A stretch of 64,000 bases of DNA, taken from positions 3,055,001-3,119,000 of the forward strand of contig NC_015422.1 of NCBI RefSeq assembly GCF_000204645.1, in the 5' to 3' direction. Position numbers and translations under genes: made by a program. The DNA is from Alicycliphilus denitrificans K601 (GTDB lineage: Bacteria; Pseudomonadota; Gammaproteobacteria; Burkholderiales; Burkholderiaceae_C). The stretch's first letter is position 1, and the number at the start of each line of letters is the position of its first letter. Below are positions 61,271 through 64,000 of the stretch, one piece after another. A model generated the notes under the pieces. That model was not told the origin of the DNA. It ran no database searches and saw nothing but the letters and a program-made list of their open reading frames with translations.

Positions 61271-61909
61271 ATGAAACCGTCGTCTTTCCCACGAATGCTG
61301 CATATGACTGGTCGTGCATTGGCCTTTTTGCTCGTTCTTTCTCACCCGATGGCCTTCGCGGGTGTCCCCAGTGCCCCGCCGGCAAAGACTGCTATCGCAG
61401 CCGCAGCGGGAGAGCAGGCCGTGTTTGGTTGTCCGGCGGTGCTCAGGCACACGTTTCCCAGATTGCAAGATGACAGCCCGCAATCGCTGTGCCAGTACAA
61501 GGGTAAGGTGATCCTGGTGGTCAATACGGCCAGCTATTGCGGGTTCACGTACCAGTACCAGGGGCTGGAGGCGCTGTTTCAAAAGTACAAAGATCGCGGG
61601 CTGGTTGTCCTGGGCTTCCCGTCGAACGACTTTTTCCAGGAGAAAAACGATAACAAGGAAATCGCTGACTTTTGCTACAACACCTATGGCGTGATCTTCC
61701 CGATGTTCGCGCGTTCTGCCGTGCGGGGATCCGATGCCAACCCACTCTATAAGCAGCTGGCGCAGATGACTGGCAAGGCGCCGGGGTGGAACTTCAACAA
61801 ATACCTCATTGACCGATCGGGGGGTGCGGTCACTCACTACCCGAGCACGGTCGAGCCAGAAAGCACCGTGTTTCTGGGGCAGCTGGAGAAACTGCTTGCC
61901 AAACCCTGA
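61271..61909 (+). CDS. Secreted glutathione peroxidase-like protein
   Basis: A 212-residue thioredoxin-fold peroxidase with an N-terminal signal (RALAFLLVLSHPMAFAG). The peroxidatic Cys lies in NTASYCGFTYQYQGLE near residue 99. The second motif reads VLGFPSNDFFQEK where many family members have FPCNQF, so the usual Cys there is replaced by Ser. The Trp motif is GWNFNKYLI near residue 178. The ATG at 61271 is the first that keeps the signal. It should reduce peroxides in the periplasm. It is convergent with the epimerase gene. Confidence 0.86.
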   Translation: MKPSSFPRMLHMTGRALAFLLVLSHPMAFAGVPSAPPAKTAIAAAAGEQAVFGCPAVLRHTFPRLQDDSPQSLCQYKGKVILVVNTASYCGFTYQYQGLEALFQKYKDRGLVVLGFPSNDFFQEKNDNKEIADFCYNTYGVIFPMFARSAVRGSDANPLYKQLAQMTGKAPGWNFNKYLIDRSGGAVTHYPSTVEPESTVFLGQLEKLLAKP

Positions 61910-61977
61910 TGGGGCGCTGAGCAATTACAGGCGCTGACCACGGGTTTCGCCCCCTCCCAGGATCAGCGCAGCTAACG

Positions 61978-62880
61978 CTATGAATTTCGTAGTAGTTGCC
62001 CCAGGGCCGTTGCCAGCTGGGGATAGCGCCAAGCAAACCCTGCCCCCTGCGTGCGGCGCGGCACCAGGCGCTGGCCACCGAGCAGGAGCACGGACATTTC
62101 GCCCAGCGCCAGGCGCAGTGCCCAGGCCGGTGCAGGTAACACGGCCGGGCGGTGCAGCGTGCGCGCCAGGGTCTGGGTGAAGTCGGTGTTGCGCACCGCC
62201 TCGGGTGCGCAGGCGTTGTAGGGGCCGCTACAGGCGTCGTTGTGCAACAAGTGGTCAATGAGAGCCACCTGGTCGTCCAGATGGATCCAGGGCATCCACT
62301 GCTGGCCGCTGCCCAGGCGCCCGCCGAGGCCCAGCTTGAAAGGCGGCAGCAGCCGCGCCAGCATGCCCCCCTGCGGGGCCAGCACGGGCGCGGTGCGCAG
62401 CAGCGCCACGCGCACACCCCACTGGCGCGCGCGCTCGGCCTCTTGCTCCCAGGCCACGCACAGGCGGCTGCCGAAGTCGGCGTTGCCCGGCGCGCTGTCT
62501 TCGGCCAGCCATTGCTCGCCGCCGTCGCCATACCAGCCGACGGCCGAGCCTGATAGCAGTACGTGCGGCGGCGTGGCTTGCTCGCCCATCCAGTCGACCA
62601 AGGCGCGTGTCAGGTCCACACGACTGCGCCACAGCAGATCACGCCGCGCAGCGGTCCAGGGGCGGTCTGCAATCGGCGCGCCCGCCAGGTTGATCACGGC
62701 GTCCAGCGGCGCGCTGCCATTAAGCGCTTGCAGCTGCGCGATGCCCTGCGCGCCGCTGCACAGGCGCGGTACTTGGAGTGGGTTGCGGCTCCAGACCCAT
62801 AGTTCGTGGCCCTGGCGCTGCCAATGCCGGCATAGGGCTTGGCCGATCAGGCCGGTGCCGCCGGTGAGCAGAATGCGCAT
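61978..62880 (-). CDS. TIGR01777 family NAD-dependent epimerase/oxidoreductase
   Basis: A 300-residue extended SDR-type protein: MRILLTGGTGLIGQAL (Rossmann glycine motif), VINLAGAPIADRPW near residue 60, SGSAVGWYGDGGEQWLAE near residue 110 and LGLGGRLGSGQQWMPWIHLDD near residue 180. The family (YfcH-like) has no firmly known reaction. It lies 29 bases after the SDR gene. Confidence 0.9.
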   Translation of the reverse strand: MRILLTGGTGLIGQALCRHWQRQGHELWVWSRNPLQVPRLCSGAQGIAQLQALNGSAPLDAVINLAGAPIADRPWTAARRDLLWRSRVDLTRALVDWMGEQATPPHVLLSGSAVGWYGDGGEQWLAEDSAPGNADFGSRLCVAWEQEAERARQWGVRVALLRTAPVLAPQGGMLARLLPPFKLGLGGRLGSGQQWMPWIHLDDQVALIDHLLHNDACSGPYNACAPEAVRNTDFTQTLARTLHRPAVLPAPAWALRLALGEMSVLLLGGQRLVPRRTQGAGFAWRYPQLATALGQLLRNS

Positions 62881-62909
62881 GGTGCGTTTCCTTCCAATCG
62901 CTGTGGGGG

Positions 62910-63608
62910 TTACCAGGGCAGGCGCTGGCCGTCATAGGCCCAGAAGCCTCCGCTGTCCTCGGGCTGCAAGCCATCGATCACCGCCAAGAGGTCGCGCGCA
63001 GCGTCGCGGGCAGGCCGCCAGATCTGCGCACCGCGAAACGGGGCCGAGAGCGCCGAGTCCACCGTGCCCGGGTGCAGCGCCGCGACCACCGACTGCGGGT
63101 GGGTACGGGCCAGCTCGATGGCCGCGGTCTTTACCACCATGTTCAGCGCCGCCTTGGAGGCGCGGTAGCTGTACCAGCCACCCAGGCGGTTGTCGCCAAT
63201 GCTACCGACCTTGGCTGAAAGCACCGCGAGCACGCTGCGCTCGCCGTGTGCCAGCTGCGGGGCGAAATGCGCCAGCGCCAGGGCTGGCCCAATGGTGTTG
63301 ACGGCAAAGCTGGCCGCCATGTGCTCGGCACTCAGGTCTGTCAGACGCTTTTCGGGATTGCCCGTGGGACCTTGCAGCATGCCTGTGGCCACCAGCACCA
63401 GGTTCCACGGGCCTTGTGTAAACAATGAGTGCGCCGCCTCGGCAATGCTAGCCGGGGCGTCGAAGTCCACAGCTGGCGTGCTGGAGCGCCCCAGCGTGAG
63501 CATCTTTGCGCAGTATGGGTCGTCTCGCAATTGGGCGGCCAGTGCACCACCGATAGCGCCTGAGGCGCCCAGCACCAGCGCGCGGTAGCCGGCGGGTAGT
63601 GATTGCAT
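62910..63608 (-). CDS. Short-chain dehydrogenase/reductase (C-factor-like)
   Basis: A 232-residue SDR: LVLGASGAIGGALA near residue 12 and the active-site pair in WYSYRASKAALNM near residue 150 (Tyr-x-x-x-Lys, with Ser in VLSAKVGSIG before it). Substrate unknown. The ATG at 63608 has GGAC upstream. It follows the photolyase gene by 24 bases, forming an operon photolyase-SDR-epimerase. Confidence 0.88.
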   Translation of the reverse strand: MQSLPAGYRALVLGASGAIGGALAAQLRDDPYCAKMLTLGRSSTPAVDFDAPASIAEAAHSLFTQGPWNLVLVATGMLQGPTGNPEKRLTDLSAEHMAASFAVNTIGPALALAHFAPQLAHGERSVLAVLSAKVGSIGDNRLGGWYSYRASKAALNMVVKTAAIELARTHPQSVVAALHPGTVDSALSAPFRGAQIWRPARDAARDLLAVIDGLQPEDSGGFWAYDGQRLPW

Positions 63609-63632
63609 GGAGTGTCCTTTCGGGTGGCGGGG

Positions 63633-64000
63633 TCAGAGCGTGTCCAGCCGTTCGCGCAGATGCCCGGCTTGCGTTCGCAGGGCCTCACGCTCGACGTCGG
63701 GCATTTTTTTCAGCTGGCGGTACACCAGCGCCAGGCGCGGGTTGCCTTGCAGCATCGGGGCGTGGCGCTCAAAAAAATCCCAGTACAGGGCGTTGAAGGG
63801 GCAGGCGCGCGCGCCGGTTTTTTGCTTTGGGTCGTAGGCGCAGCCCTGGCAGTAGTCGCCCATGCGCTGCAGATAGGCGGCGCTGCTCACATAGGGCTTG
63901 GTGGCAATCACGCCGCCGTCGGCGCGCTGGCTCATGCCCAGGGTGTTGGGCAGCTCCACCCATTCGAAAGCGTCGATGTAGATACCTAGATACCAACGGT
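63633..64000 (-). CDS. FeS-type cryptochrome/photolyase-related protein, partial (right edge)
   Basis: The C-terminal 122 codons of a photolyase-related protein, open to the window edge. WYLGIYIDAFEWVELPNTLGMSQ is the FeS-BCP signature, split here as seen around 63945-63995. Next come YCQGCAYDPKQKTGARACPFNALYWDFF with the Cys residues that bind the [4Fe-4S] cluster. Such proteins repair (6-4) photoproducts or act as light sensors. It is the first gene of the photolyase-SDR-epimerase operon. Confidence 0.88.
   Translation of the reverse strand, partial: RWYLGIYIDAFEWVELPNTLGMSQRADGGVIATKPYVSSAAYLQRMGDYCQGCAYDPKQKTGARACPFNALYWDFFERHAPMLQGNPRLALVYRQLKKMPDVEREALRTQAGHLRERLDTL

Overview
The window is GC-rich (locally above 65 %), uses GTG and TTG starts freely, and carries a typical gene set of the Comamonadaceae (Betaproteobacteria, Burkholderiales; Acidovorax / Alicycliphilus / Diaphorobacter type). 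The genus is an inference from gene content, from betaproteobacterial LexA boxes (CTGT-N8-ACAG) and from short interspersed repeats of the kind seen in this family. No rRNA is present. There are two tRNA-Asn genes.

Region 1-37.6 kb is a mostly ordinary chromosomal backbone: a DUF808 membrane protein (cut by the left edge), purL, map, glnD, an NCS2 nucleobase permease, def, a DUF454 protein, two tRNA-Asn genes, icd, a Lys/Ala-rich secreted peptide, a DUF192 protein, a second (monomeric) isocitrate dehydrogenase, sodB, xseA, the operon exbB-exbD-lpxK-trm112-kdsB-adk, asparaginase divergent from lexA (two SOS boxes), hrpA, a biotin-transport operon (ecfA-ecfT-bioY) fused transcriptionally to an acyl-CoA ligase and a thiolase, two envelope proteins and gloA. 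A small scar of a lost integrated element lies beside the tRNA-Asn genes: a serine-recombinase C-terminal remnant that runs into the tRNA, then a ParD/zeta-like toxin-antitoxin pair with a perfect palindromic operator.

Region 37.7-53.0 kb is accessory. It contains a translationally coupled pair of unknown genes, then the 3' end of an E1-like (ThiF) gene overlapping a complete JAB/JAMM peptidase gene, which is the order of cap2-cap3 in type II CBASS or of related bacterial ubiquitin-like operons. A 2.5-kb IS21-family element (perfect 16-bp terminal repeats, no visible target duplication) has destroyed the E1 gene. Beyond the IS lies a block of a Tn4371-type integrative conjugative element: DUF736, XRE regulator, DUF2958, DUF2285, AlpA-like, RepA, three iteron-like repeats, ParA, small partition protein, DUF2840, TraF peptidase and relaxase. 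The integrase, coupling protein and mating-pair genes are missing. The block stops 5 bp from hemH. Between hemH and the next operon sits a reductase gene whose stop codon is inside an integron attC site, that is, a lone gene cassette.

Region 53-64 kb holds a dabB-dabA bicarbonate/CO2-uptake operon divergent from its LysR regulator, a zinc-ribbon/terB/terC operon divergent from an NhaR-like regulator, and a gpx / TIGR01777 epimerase / SDR / FeS-photolyase group (the last cut by the right edge) that resembles light-induced clusters of other proteobacteria.

The most notable signals are the broken E1-JAB defence operon with its unknown neighbours, the ICE remnant with visible iterons, the solitary integron cassette, and several short repeats inserted in frame inside housekeeping genes (hrpA, purL, lpxK).
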